This document shows, piece by piece, positions 1 to 6,098 of a DNA stretch of 7,006 nucleotides. The position numbers were made by a program, and so were the translations under genes. The notes under the pieces were generated by a model. It was not told the origin of the DNA. It worked only from the letters and a program-made list of their open reading frames with translations, and made no database searches. The first letter of the stretch is position 1. Every line of letters starts with the position of its first letter. This stretch comes from an uncultured Lysobacter sp. (GTDB lineage Bacteria; Pseudomonadota; Gammaproteobacteria; Xanthomonadales; Xanthomonadaceae): the NCBI GenBank assembly GCA_943913335.1, contig CALTXS010000049.1, positions 1-7,006 of the forward strand, written 5' to 3'.

Positions 1-34
1 GAGTCAACTGCTCTACCAGCTGAGCTAACGGCCC
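1..34 (-). tRNA. tRNA, probably Lys(CTT), 5' part only
   Basis: The reverse strand reads a 7-nt acceptor strand GGGCCGT, the TA linker, a D arm closed by GCTC/GAGC with GGTA in the loop, A26, the anticodon 5' strand GTTGA, then C32, U33 and C34 at the window edge. This matches the 5' half of bacterial tRNA-Lys closely, for example the E. coli gene. The only visible anticodon base is C34, so if it is Lys the anticodon would be CTT. The 3' half lies outside the window, so the identity is inferred from the 5' half. It is the last visible member of the tRNA operon transcribed leftward. Confidence 0.8.
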
Positions 35-88
35 GTATTGAAATTGTAACAAATGTTGCGGTGCTTTGCATCATTTGCGCAAAAAAAA

Positions 89-166
89 TGGGGTGGCTGA
101 GGGGACTCGAACCCCCGACCTCCGGAATCACAATCCGGAGCTCTAACCAACTGAGCTACAGCCACC
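89..166 (-). tRNA. tRNA-His (GTG)
   Basis: The reverse strand folds as a full cloverleaf with anticodon GTG (complement of 129-131) in the loop TTGTGAT and a T loop TTCGAGT. The 5' end carries the extra G-1 typical of tRNA-His, which pairs with C73, and the 3' CCA is encoded. The acceptor strands are GGTGGCTG and CAGCCACC. A run of eight T follows on the transcribed strand just after the CCA. It is the third gene of the tRNA operon, downstream of tRNA-Arg. Confidence 0.97.
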
Positions 167-187
167 ATTGGAACACTTTTAATCGAG

Positions 188-264
<77 letters not shown>

Positions 265-276
265 CTGGAGTAAAAA

Positions 277-353
<77 letters not shown>

Positions 354-366
354 CCGGCTCTTTCAT

Positions 367-379
367 GGCACGCCGTGCC
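367..379 (-). other. Small inverted repeat in the tRNA leader
   Basis: GGCAC and GTGCC flank a 3-base loop, giving a perfect 5-bp stem in the leader between the predicted start (about 387) and tRNA-Pro (353). No T run follows, so it is not a terminator. It could be a leader hairpin used in RNase processing, but that role is a guess. Confidence 0.4.
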
Positions 380-393
380 TCGAAAGGTTGACC

Positions 394-422
394 ATTATGA
401 CGGGGCCCGCACAGGCTGTCAA
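394..422 (-). promoter_or_regulatory. Sigma70 promoter of the tRNA operon
   Basis: On the minus strand a perfect -35 TTGACA (complement of 417-422) is followed by a 17-base spacer and the -10 hexamer CATAAT (complement of 394-399), five of six bases matching consensus. Transcription should start near 387 and run left into tRNA-Pro. The -35 lies only about 11 bases past the stop codon of the isocitrate dehydrogenase gene, so any UP element would overlap that coding end. Near-consensus hexamers are what a strong stable-RNA promoter needs. Confidence 0.8.
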
Positions 423-433
423 TAACGCCGACT

Positions 434-1444
434 TTACACAAGACGCTTAGCAATCGCCTCGGCAAAGGACTGCGTGGTGCCGGTGCCGCCCAGGTCCGGC
501 GTCAGGTTGTCCTTGGCCTCGAGCGTGTGCACGATGGCTTCGCGCAAGGCGGTGGCACGATCAGGCAATCCGAGATGATCGAGCATCTGTGCGGCAGCCA
601 GCAGCAATGCGCACGGATTGGCAATGCCCTTGCCGGCGATATCGGGAGCCGAGCCGTGGACGGCTTCGAAGATAGCGGTGTCATCACCGATGTTGGCGCC
701 CGGAGCCAGGCCCAGACCGCCGACGAGACCGGCGCAAAGATCGGACAGGATGTCGCCGAACAGGTTGGTGGTAACGATCACATCGAACTGTTCCGGACGC
801 ATCACCAACTGCATGCAGGTGTTGTCCACGATCATTTCGTTGCATTCGATTTCAGGATAAGCGGCGGCCACTTCGCGAGCGGTCTTAAGGAACAGACCCG
901 AAGTCGACTTGAGGATGTTGGCCTTGTGCACGATGGTCACTTTTTTGCGACCGGTACGCTTGGCCAGCTCGAACGCATAACGCACGACGCGCTCGGCACC
1001 CTTGTGCGTTACACGCGAGGTGGAGGTGGCGATCTCACCGTCTGCGGAGACCGTCTGGCCATCGCCAATGTACAGACCCTCGGTGTTCTCACGAATGGTA
1101 ATCAGATCGACACCGGTCGGGAAACGCGACTTGGTATTGGGGAAGGACTTGGCCGGACGCACGTTGGCGTACAGGTCGAACTTTTTGCGCAGCGTCACGT
1201 TGATCGAGGTGAAGCCCTCACCGACCGGTGTGGTCAGCGGCGACTTGAGTGCGATCTTGTTGCGGGCAATCGAATCCAAGGTGGTTTGCGGAATCAGCTC
1301 GCCCGAGGATTCGAGCGCGGCCAGACCGGCATCGACAAATTCGTACTGCAGACCCAGGTTCATGGTGTCCAGCACCTTGAGCGTCGCGTCCATGATTTCG
1401 GGGCCGATGCCATCGCCGCGGATGACAGAAATCGTCTGGGTCAT
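434..1444 (-). CDS. NAD-type isocitrate dehydrogenase
   Basis: This 336-residue protein belongs to the isocitrate/isopropylmalate dehydrogenase family. It is expected to oxidise and decarboxylate isocitrate to 2-oxoglutarate in the cytosolic TCA cycle, using a divalent metal. Substrate residues are visible: S80, N82 and R86 in SINVTLR, R96 in ANVRP, R118 in TIRENTEG, Y125 and K174. Metal-binding acids are D207, D231 and D235. At the cofactor site [10 protein letters not shown] (263-272) the pair D268-I269 replaces the Lys-Tyr of NADP enzymes such as E. coli Icd, which points to NAD. Sequence and length resemble the eukaryotic IDH3 alpha subunit and short bacterial NAD-IDHs rather than the 416-residue E. 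coli enzyme. The ATG start is supported by CAGGAG five bases upstream (complement of 1450-1455). Homoisocitrate or isopropylmalate dehydrogenase is a less likely alternative. The gene lies between the AhpD-like gene and the tRNA operon, and its own promoter is likely. Confidence 0.92.
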   Translation of the reverse strand: MTQTISVIRGDGIGPEIMDATLKVLDTMNLGLQYEFVDAGLAALESSGELIPQTTLDSIARNKIALKSPLTTPVGEGFTSINVTLRKKFDLYANVRPAKSFPNTKSRFPTGVDLITIRENTEGLYIGDGQTVSADGEIATSTSRVTHKGAERVVRYAFELAKRTGRKKVTIVHKANILKSTSGLFLKTAREVAAAYPEIECNEMIVDNTCMQLVMRPEQFDVIVTTNLFGDILSDLCAGLVGGLGLAPGANIGDDTAIFEAVHGSAPDIAGKGIANPCALLLAAAQMLDHLGLPDRATALREAIVHTLEAKDNLTPDLGGTGTTQSFAEAIAKRLV

Positions 1445-1476
1445 TGTCGCTCCTGATTCTAAAAAGTTAGCCGAAT

Positions 1477-1485
1477 ATTATGCCA
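1477..1485 (-). promoter_or_regulatory. Possible extended -10 promoter of the isocitrate dehydrogenase gene
   Basis: In the 64-base gap ahead of the dehydrogenase gene, the minus strand reads TGG directly followed by CATAAT (hexamer complement of 1477-1482). This is an extended -10 element (TGn plus a five-of-six -10). No good -35 is seen at the usual distance, as is common for extended -10 promoters. The start would fall near 1470, giving a leader of about 26 bases that includes the ribosome binding site. Confidence 0.4.
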
Positions 1486-1500
1486 CGAATCCGCTGAAAG

Positions 1501-1516
1501 CCGCCTGATTAGGCGG
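1501..1516 (-). other. Hairpin spanning the stop codon of the AhpD-like gene
   Basis: A perfect 6-bp inverted repeat, CCGCCT and AGGCGG, encloses a 4-base loop. In the minus-strand transcript the TAA stop (complement of 1509-1511) spans the stem-loop junction. Only CTTTC follows the stem, not a long U tract, so at best it is a weak terminator or an RNA-stabilising or attenuating hairpin between this gene and the dehydrogenase gene. Confidence 0.45.
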
Positions 1517-1904
1517 TTTCACCTTCGAGCTGGTCGAGAAAATCCACAGCGCGGCGCAGATGGGGAATGACGATCGAACCGCCCACCACCAGACCGACGC
1601 TGAACACTTCGAACATTTCATCGCGAGTCACGCCTGCTTCCTTGCACTGGGCCACGTGATAGCTGATGCAGTCATCGCAACGCAGGACCATGGACGCGGC
1701 CAGACCGAGCATTTCCTTGGTTTTCACATCAAGAGCGCCGGCCTGATAGGTCTGCGTATCCAGCGCGAAAAAGCGCCGCACGACCTGATTGGGCTCGGCC
1801 AGGATGCGCTCATTCATGCGCTGACGGTATTTGGTGAACTCCGCAACGCGGTCCGAAGTGTCGGCCGTAGCTGCGCCTTCTGCGTGATCCGAACAGGGCT
1901 TCAC
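1509..1904 (-). CDS. AhpD-like carboxymuconolactone decarboxylase family protein
   Basis: A 131-residue cytosolic protein of the CMD/AhpD all-helical fold. The AhpD-type redox signature is complete: E64, then 12 residues on C76-D-D-C79, then H83. In AhpD the two cysteines and the histidine carry out thiol-disulfide exchange and reduce peroxiredoxin, so a thiol-dependent peroxidase or disulfide-relay role is more likely than true carboxymuconolactone decarboxylation. The actual substrate is unknown. The N-terminal 22 residues are polar and variable. The chosen start is GTG, supported by GGTGAG five bases upstream (complement of 1910-1915). It overlaps the stop of the glutaredoxin gene by 4 bases (GTGA), which implies translational coupling. 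An internal ATG at codon 30 (1815-1817) is an alternative start that would still keep the redox motif. The redox chemistry and coupling suggest it works with the glutaredoxin, which is inference. Confidence 0.85.
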   Translation of the reverse strand: MKPCSDHAEGAATADTSDRVAEFTKYRQRMNERILAEPNQVVRRFFALDTQTYQAGALDVKTKEMLGLAASMVLRCDDCISYHVAQCKEAGVTRDEMFEVFSVGLVVGGSIVIPHLRRAVDFLDQLEGETA

Positions 1905-2179
1905 TGCGACTCACCGTTCAGCAGCGGCATCAGCTCGCCGGCGCGATGCAGGGCCATCATGTCGTCATAGCCACCCACATGACGGTCACCGATAAAGATC
2001 TGCGGAACCGAGGTGCGTTTGGTGATTTCGACCATGCGCTCACGGGCGGCGGGATCCTGATCGACGCGGATTTCGCTGCCGATTTCATAGCCTTGCGACT
2101 TCAGAAAGGTCTTGGCCATGTTGCAATAAGGGCACACGGCAGTGGTGTACATACGGATTTCGGGCTTGGCGTTACTCAT
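1901..2179 (-). CDS. grxC: Glutaredoxin (GrxC-type, dithiol)
   Basis: A 92-residue thioredoxin-fold protein with the dithiol active site C16-P-Y-C19 near the N terminus. The cis-proline element TSVP (56-59) and the glutathione-binding GGYDD (69-73) are both where class I glutaredoxins have them. It should reduce protein disulfides and protein-glutathione mixed disulfides in the cytoplasm at the expense of glutathione. Length and motifs match E. coli GrxC, which is 83 residues. The ATG start has a modest AGGT Shine-Dalgarno nine bases upstream (complement of 2189-2192). It is the first gene of a leftward unit, and its TGA overlaps the GTG of the AhpD-like gene. The symbol is by similarity only. 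Confidence 0.9.
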   Translation of the reverse strand: MSNAKPEIRMYTTAVCPYCNMAKTFLKSQGYEIGSEIRVDQDPAARERMVEITKRTSVPQIFIGDRHVGGYDDMMALHRAGELMPLLNGESQ

Positions 2180-2267
2180 GGGGCGGTTACCTGCGGTTTG
2201 AACTTACCTACCCGAAGTATGGTCGAATTATCCAATCTCAATTGATTATTGACGGATTAGCGTTTCA
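2180..2267. promoter_or_regulatory. Divergent intergenic region between grxC and the M48 protease gene
   Basis: These 88 bases separate two genes transcribed away from each other, so promoters for both must lie here or overlap the starts. The core 2220-2260 is distinctly more AT-rich than the flanking genes and contains the palindrome TCAATTGA at 2238-2245. I could not pick out convincing -35/-10 pairs on either strand. For the leftward gene, TTGAGA (complement of 2238-2243) is a possible -35 without a good -10 partner. Confidence 0.4.
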
Positions 2268-3935
2268 GTGTTGCGACAGACCGTTCTCGTTTTAGCCCTT
2301 ACTCTGGCCACCGGCGCAGCAACTGCGCAGACGTGGTCGGTAGAGGACCGCAAGTTGCCGGAGATGGGTTCCTCGGCGGCGCAGCTACTGACGCCCGCCA
2401 AACGCGTCGAATACGGCAGCATGATGCTGGCGCAGATGCGGCACTACAACCTGGTCCTCGACGACCCGATGCTGGACCGCTGGTTGTCCGGCACGGGTGC
2501 CAATCTGGGCAAGCACAGTGCGCGTCCGGCCGTTTCCTTCCGCTTCTTTCTGCTGCGCGATCGGCAGATCAACGCGTTTGCCACACTCGGCGGCTATATC
2601 GGCGTCAACTCCGGCCTGGTGCTGGCGGCGCAGAATGAGGACGAAGTGGCCTCAGTGCTCGGACACGAAGTCGCGCACGTCACACAAGACCATGTGTTGC
2701 GCTCGGTAGAGCGCTCGCAACGCGATCAGCTGCCGGTGTTGCTGGCCATGCTGGGCGCCATTGCGGCCGCTCAGGCCGGCGGCAACAGCTCGGGCAATGC
2801 CGCCATGGCCATCATGACCGGCGCGATGGGACTGGCGCAGCAGCGACAGATCAACTACACCCGTTCGGGCGAGCAGGAGGCCGATCGCATTGGTATGCAG
2901 ACACTGATCCGCAGCGGATATAACGCCAACGCGATGGCCGAGTTCTTTGCGACACTGCAAAATCGCATGCGCGCCAACTCTGCCAACTATTACGGCGAAG
3001 AGCCGCCCGAATATCTGATGACCCACCCGGTCACCACCAACCGGATCTCCGATGCCCGTGCACTGGCCCAGCAATACATGGCCGACCCCGCAAAACTGAA
3101 AACGGGCGCTCCGATTGGTGCAGGCATCGGCAACACCAACTCTCTGCTGCCCAGCAGTTTGAGGGTCAGCAGTACCGCTATGGCCGCAGCCACCGCGGCC
3201 GCGAGCGCGAGTTCGGGGCCGCGCGGTGGCGACTTTGCCTTCGCCAAGGAACGTTTGCGGGTTCTGAGTGAGGAACAACCCGGCAGCTCGCTGCGTGAAT
3301 ATCAGGCCATCGAAAAGCGTGGCGCGCTGACCGATGCGCAGCGCTACGGCAAGGCGGTGGCGCTCATGCGTGCCCAAGGCGGCGCAAATATAGCGCAAAG
3401 CATGGAATTGCTGCGGGGACTCGCCGGCGTTAACGCCGGCAATTTGTGGATTCGCATGGCCGAGGCGGAAAGCCTTAGTCGCTCGGGTCAGACCGGCGGC
3501 GGCGATGCCATTTACCTGCAACTTCTGCGTGAATATCCGGGCGATCGGGCCGTGAGTCTGACCTATGCCGACTCGCTGACCAATCGGCAGAACAAGGCCT
3601 CAGCCCAGCAGGCTCTGCAGGTCTTGCGGCCGCTCGAGGACAAGCTGCCTGATGATCCGATGTACTGGTTGAGCCTGGCTCGAGCCTATCAGGCAGCAGG
3701 AGATGAGGTCCGTGCCGGCCTGGCCTTCGCCGAGAATGCCTATGTGCGAGGCCTGACCGAACAGGCACTGGTGCAGTACGAGACGATCAAACGGCGCACC
3801 GATCTGGACTACTATGCCCGCGCCCGAGCCGATGCCCGCATCGCCGAAATCAAACCGATGGTGCTGGAACTGCGGCGCCAGGGGCTCGAGGACCCCGACC
3901 TGCACGGTCGCAAGCAGGATCCGGACGGGTTCTGA
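2268..3935 (+). CDS. BepA/YfgC-like M48 metalloprotease with TPR domain
   Basis: A 555-residue secreted zinc protease. A Sec signal peptide (residues 1-20, hydrophobic core VLVLALTLATG, cleavage after ATA) sends it to the periplasm. The M48 catalytic domain follows: the conserved INAFATLGGYIGVNSGL stretch (101-117), zinc ligands H133 and H137 with catalytic E134 in HEVAH, and the third ligand E204 in EQEADRIG. H253 in the HPVT segment corresponds to the histidine plug of E. coli BepA. Residues 300-325 are an Ala/Ser/Gly-rich linker. The rest (about 340-535) is helical and TPR-like, as in BepA, which helps assemble or degrade outer-membrane proteins such as LptD. E. coli BepA is about 487 residues, so this copy is longer, mainly at the linker and C terminus. 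The GTG start is preferred because CGGA lies 11 bases upstream; a TTG follows immediately. The next gene has its own promoter. BepA-like function is inferred from domain order. Confidence 0.9.
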   Translation: MLRQTVLVLALTLATGAATAQTWSVEDRKLPEMGSSAAQLLTPAKRVEYGSMMLAQMRHYNLVLDDPMLDRWLSGTGANLGKHSARPAVSFRFFLLRDRQINAFATLGGYIGVNSGLVLAAQNEDEVASVLGHEVAHVTQDHVLRSVERSQRDQLPVLLAMLGAIAAAQAGGNSSGNAAMAIMTGAMGLAQQRQINYTRSGEQEADRIGMQTLIRSGYNANAMAEFFATLQNRMRANSANYYGEEPPEYLMTHPVTTNRISDARALAQQYMADPAKLKTGAPIGAGIGNTNSLLPSSLRVSSTAMAAATAAASASSGPRGGDFAFAKERLRVLSEEQPGSSLREYQAIEKRGALTDAQRYGKAVALMRAQGGANIAQSMELLRGLAGVNAGNLWIRMAEAESLSRSGQTGGGDAIYLQLLREYPGDRAVSLTYADSLTNRQNKASAQQALQVLRPLEDKLPDDPMYWLSLARAYQAAGDEVRAGLAFAENAYVRGLTEQALVQYETIKRRTDLDYYARARADARIAEIKPMVLELRRQGLEDPDLHGRKQDPDGF

Positions 3936-3959
3936 CCCACCTCCATACGCTGAACGGCG

Positions 3960-3988
3960 CTGTCATACCTCTGTCACGAAACTGTAGT
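3960..3988 (+). promoter_or_regulatory. Pho box (PhoB binding site) with three direct repeats
   Basis: Three 7-base repeats occur at exact 11-base steps: CTGTCAT (3960-3966), CTGTCAC (3971-3977) and CTGTAGT (3982-3988). The first two match the enterobacterial Pho box half-site consensus almost perfectly, with the usual 4-base spacers. The site lies upstream of phoB and covers the -35 position, where no -35 hexamer is visible. That is the arrangement expected for activation by phosphorylated PhoB, giving positive autoregulation under phosphate limitation. Confidence 0.9.
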
Positions 3989-3990
3989 CT

Positions 3991-3996
3991 TATACT
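3991..3996 (+). promoter_or_regulatory. -10 element of the phoB promoter
   Basis: TATACT matches the sigma70 -10 consensus at five of six bases and begins 9 bases after the 22-base core Pho box (3960-3981), a spacing typical of Pho promoters. The predicted start is near 4003, leaving a short leader of about 20 bases before the GTG of phoB. Confidence 0.7.
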
Positions 3997-4023
3997 GGCA
4001 CCTAGAGTTGCCGGTATTGACCA

Positions 4024-4719
4024 GTGCAAAAACGCATTCTGATTGTTGAAGACGAGGCTGCCATCCGTGACATGGTGGCCTTTGCTGTTCGTAAAGGGGA
4101 ATACGAACCGGTGCTCGCTGCCGATGCCCGCGAGGCGCAAGCCGCCGTCGCCGACCGTGTTCCCGACCTGATCCTGCTCGATTGGATGCTGCCCGGCACC
4201 AGCGGCATTGAGTTGGCGCGCCGTTGGCGCAAAGACCAGATCACTCGCGATGTACCGATCATCATGCTGACGGCCCGCGGCGAGGAGAACGACCGCGTTA
4301 ACGGTCTGGAGGCCGGCGTCGACGACTACGTGGTCAAGCCCTTCTCGGCCCGCGAGCTGCTGGCACGGATCCGGGCAGTCCTGCGTCGTAGCCGCGATGA
4401 CGAACCCGATGGCAGTGTCGAGGTAGGCCGTCTACGCATCGACGGTGCCGGTCACCGCGTGTACGCCGGCGATCAGCAGCTGCAGATCGGCCCGACCGAA
4501 TATCGCCTGCTGCACTTTTTCATGACGCATGCGGAGCGCGTGTACTCGCGTTCGCAACTGCTGGATCACATCTGGGGTGGCAACGTCTATGTCGAAGAGC
4601 GGACCGTCGACGTCCACATCCGCCGCCTGCGGAAGACGCTAACGCCGTTCGGTGCTGAAGACATGATCCAGACCGTGCGTGGCGCGGGGTATCGGTTCTC
4701 CGCATCGCCGATCGGATAA
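4024..4719 (+). CDS. phoB: Phosphate regulon response regulator PhoB
   Basis: A 231-residue OmpR/PhoB-family transcription factor, closely similar to E. coli PhoB along its whole length. The receiver domain (about 1-122) has the acidic pair E9-D10, phosphoacceptor D53 in LLDWMLPG, T83, Y102 and K105 (VVKPFS). The winged-helix DNA-binding domain (about 130-229) contains the characteristic GPTEYRLLHFFMTH, the recognition-helix segment VYVEERTVDVHIRRLRK and the wing TVRGAGYRFS. When phosphorylated by PhoR it binds Pho boxes and activates phosphate-scavenging genes through sigma70. The start is GTG, placed by alignment with the family; the Shine-Dalgarno is weak, so translation efficiency may be modest. 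The gene follows a triple Pho box and precedes phoR by 14 bases, so it is the autoregulated head of a phoB-phoR-ppk operon. Confidence 0.97.
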   Translation: MQKRILIVEDEAAIRDMVAFAVRKGEYEPVLAADAREAQAAVADRVPDLILLDWMLPGTSGIELARRWRKDQITRDVPIIMLTARGEENDRVNGLEAGVDDYVVKPFSARELLARIRAVLRRSRDDEPDGSVEVGRLRIDGAGHRVYAGDQQLQIGPTEYRLLHFFMTHAERVYSRSQLLDHIWGGNVYVEERTVDVHIRRLRKTLTPFGAEDMIQTVRGAGYRFSASPIG

Positions 4720-4733
4720 ACGGGTCGACTTTA

Positions 4734-6098
4734 ATGCCTATCCGTTTGCGCCTGGCCTGGAATCGTACGCTGCTGGAGCTGGCTCTGCTGGTGGTGGTGG
4801 CAACCGCCGTGGGCTATGCCGTCGGCTATCCGTGGCAGGCGCTGTCCGTCTCATTGCTCGGCGTCATCCTGTGGCATTACTGGCGACTGCGCGCGTTGCT
4901 GACCCGCCTGAGTGCTCGTCGCCGCGTGCCACCCAAAGTGCGCGAGGGCATCTGGCACGAACTGGATCGCATGCTGTATCGCGGCCAATCCGAAACCCGT
5001 CACGGCAAGAAGCGTCTGGTACAGATGCTGCGCGCCTATCGGGCAACCGGTGCAGCCCTGCCCGACGCACTGCTGATTGTCGATCGCAAGACGCAACAGC
5101 TGATCTGGTTCAATCAGGCCGCACAACCGCTACTGGGTTTGCGCTATCCCGAGGACATTGACCACAACGTCACGACCTCACTCCCATCTCTACCCCTGCG
5201 GCAAATGCTCGAAGAAGGCACTGCGAGTGAGCCGCGCGAAGTGCGATCGCCGGTAAATTCCGACATGACATTGAGCATTCGTCTGATTCCCTACTCCAAG
5301 GATCTGTGGATGCTGGTGGCGCGCGATGTCAGCCGACTGGTCCGTCTCGAGGAAATGCGCCGGGATTTTGTAGCCAACGTCTCGCACGAACTGCGCACGC
5401 CACTGACCGTGATACACGGCTATCTGGACATGCTCGATGCCGAAGACTATCCCGACCTCGCCCCGGTGCTGGCCGAGATGAGCCGCCAGTCAGATCGCAT
5501 GAGCAATCTGGTTGAGGATCTGCTGACCCTGTCCCGCCTCGAGGCCCAAGGCATCACAATTGAGCGCAATCGTGTGGATATGCACGGAATGCTCAACACC
5601 TTACGGGCCGATGCCGAGGGCCTGAGCCAAGGTCGTCACACCATTCTGGTCGAAGGCCTGACCGACGTCGACGTGCTTGGCTCGGCGCAGGAACTGCATT
5701 CTGCATTCTCGAACCTGGTCAGCAATGCGATTCGCTATACACCGACTGATGGTCGCATTATCGTGCGCTGGTATCGTACCGGCGACGGTGGCGCTGTGCT
5801 TAGCGTCGCGGATACCGGTTTCGGCATTCCCCCCAGTCATTTGCCGCGTCTGACCGAACGCTTTTACCGCGTTTCCAATTCGCGTTCACGCACTAGCGGC
5901 GGTACCGGCTTGGGTCTGGCCATCGCCAAGCACATTCTGAATCTGCACGATGCGCATCTGGAAATCAGTTCCGAAGTCGGACTCGGCAGCACGTTCTCGT
6001 GTATCTTCGGCCCCTCTTCGGTATTGGATGCTGCAACCCAACTCGCGCACCACACCCCCATGGACAACACGGCAGTCGTCGCCGACGGAACCTCATGA
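4734..6098 (+). CDS. phoR: Phosphate regulon sensor histidine kinase PhoR
   Basis: A 454-residue inner-membrane sensor kinase. Two adjacent hydrophobic segments (about 12-31 and 34-50) form an N-terminal hairpin with almost no periplasmic loop, as in E. coli PhoR. This is consistent with sensing phosphate through the Pst transporter and PhoU rather than directly. A basic region and a PAS domain (about 108-200, beginning ALPDALLIVD) follow. The DHp domain has the H box with phosphorylated H218 in SHELRTPL. The catalytic ATP-binding domain shows the N box (N327-N331), G1 box DTGFG (360-364), F box ERFYRV (375-380) and G2 box GTGLGLA (390-396). The last 25 or so residues are an unconserved-looking tail. 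It starts 14 bases after phoB with only a weak ribosome binding site, and its TGA overlaps the ATG of ppk, so all three genes are probably cotranscribed. It phosphorylates, and likely dephosphorylates, PhoB. Confidence 0.95.
   Translation: MPIRLRLAWNRTLLELALLVVVATAVGYAVGYPWQALSVSLLGVILWHYWRLRALLTRLSARRRVPPKVREGIWHELDRMLYRGQSETRHGKKRLVQMLRAYRATGAALPDALLIVDRKTQQLIWFNQAAQPLLGLRYPEDIDHNVTTSLPSLPLRQMLEEGTASEPREVRSPVNSDMTLSIRLIPYSKDLWMLVARDVSRLVRLEEMRRDFVANVSHELRTPLTVIHGYLDMLDAEDYPDLAPVLAEMSRQSDRMSNLVEDLLTLSRLEAQGITIERNRVDMHGMLNTLRADAEGLSQGRHTILVEGLTDVDVLGSAQELHSAFSNLVSNAIRYTPTDGRIIVRWYRTGDGGAVLSVADTGFGIPPSHLPRLTERFYRVSNSRSRTSGGTGLGLAIAKHILNLHDAHLEISSEVGLGSTFSCIFGPSSVLDAATQLAHHTPMDNTAVVADGTS

Noticed and set aside
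527..1456. Long plus-strand open frame (309 codons) opposite the isocitrate dehydrogenase gene
   Set aside because: It is antisense to a well-supported enzyme gene, gives no recognisable domain, and reflects codon bias in GC-rich DNA.
2652..3521. Long minus-strand open frame (289 codons) opposite the M48 protease gene
   Set aside because: Antisense shadow: the opposite strand has a signal peptide, HEVAH and other conserved motifs, and this frame shows no domain.
3936..3959. Possible terminator after the M48 protease gene
   Set aside because: Only a 3-4 bp stem can be drawn around 3948-3960 and there is no T run, so I see no intrinsic terminator before the Pho box.
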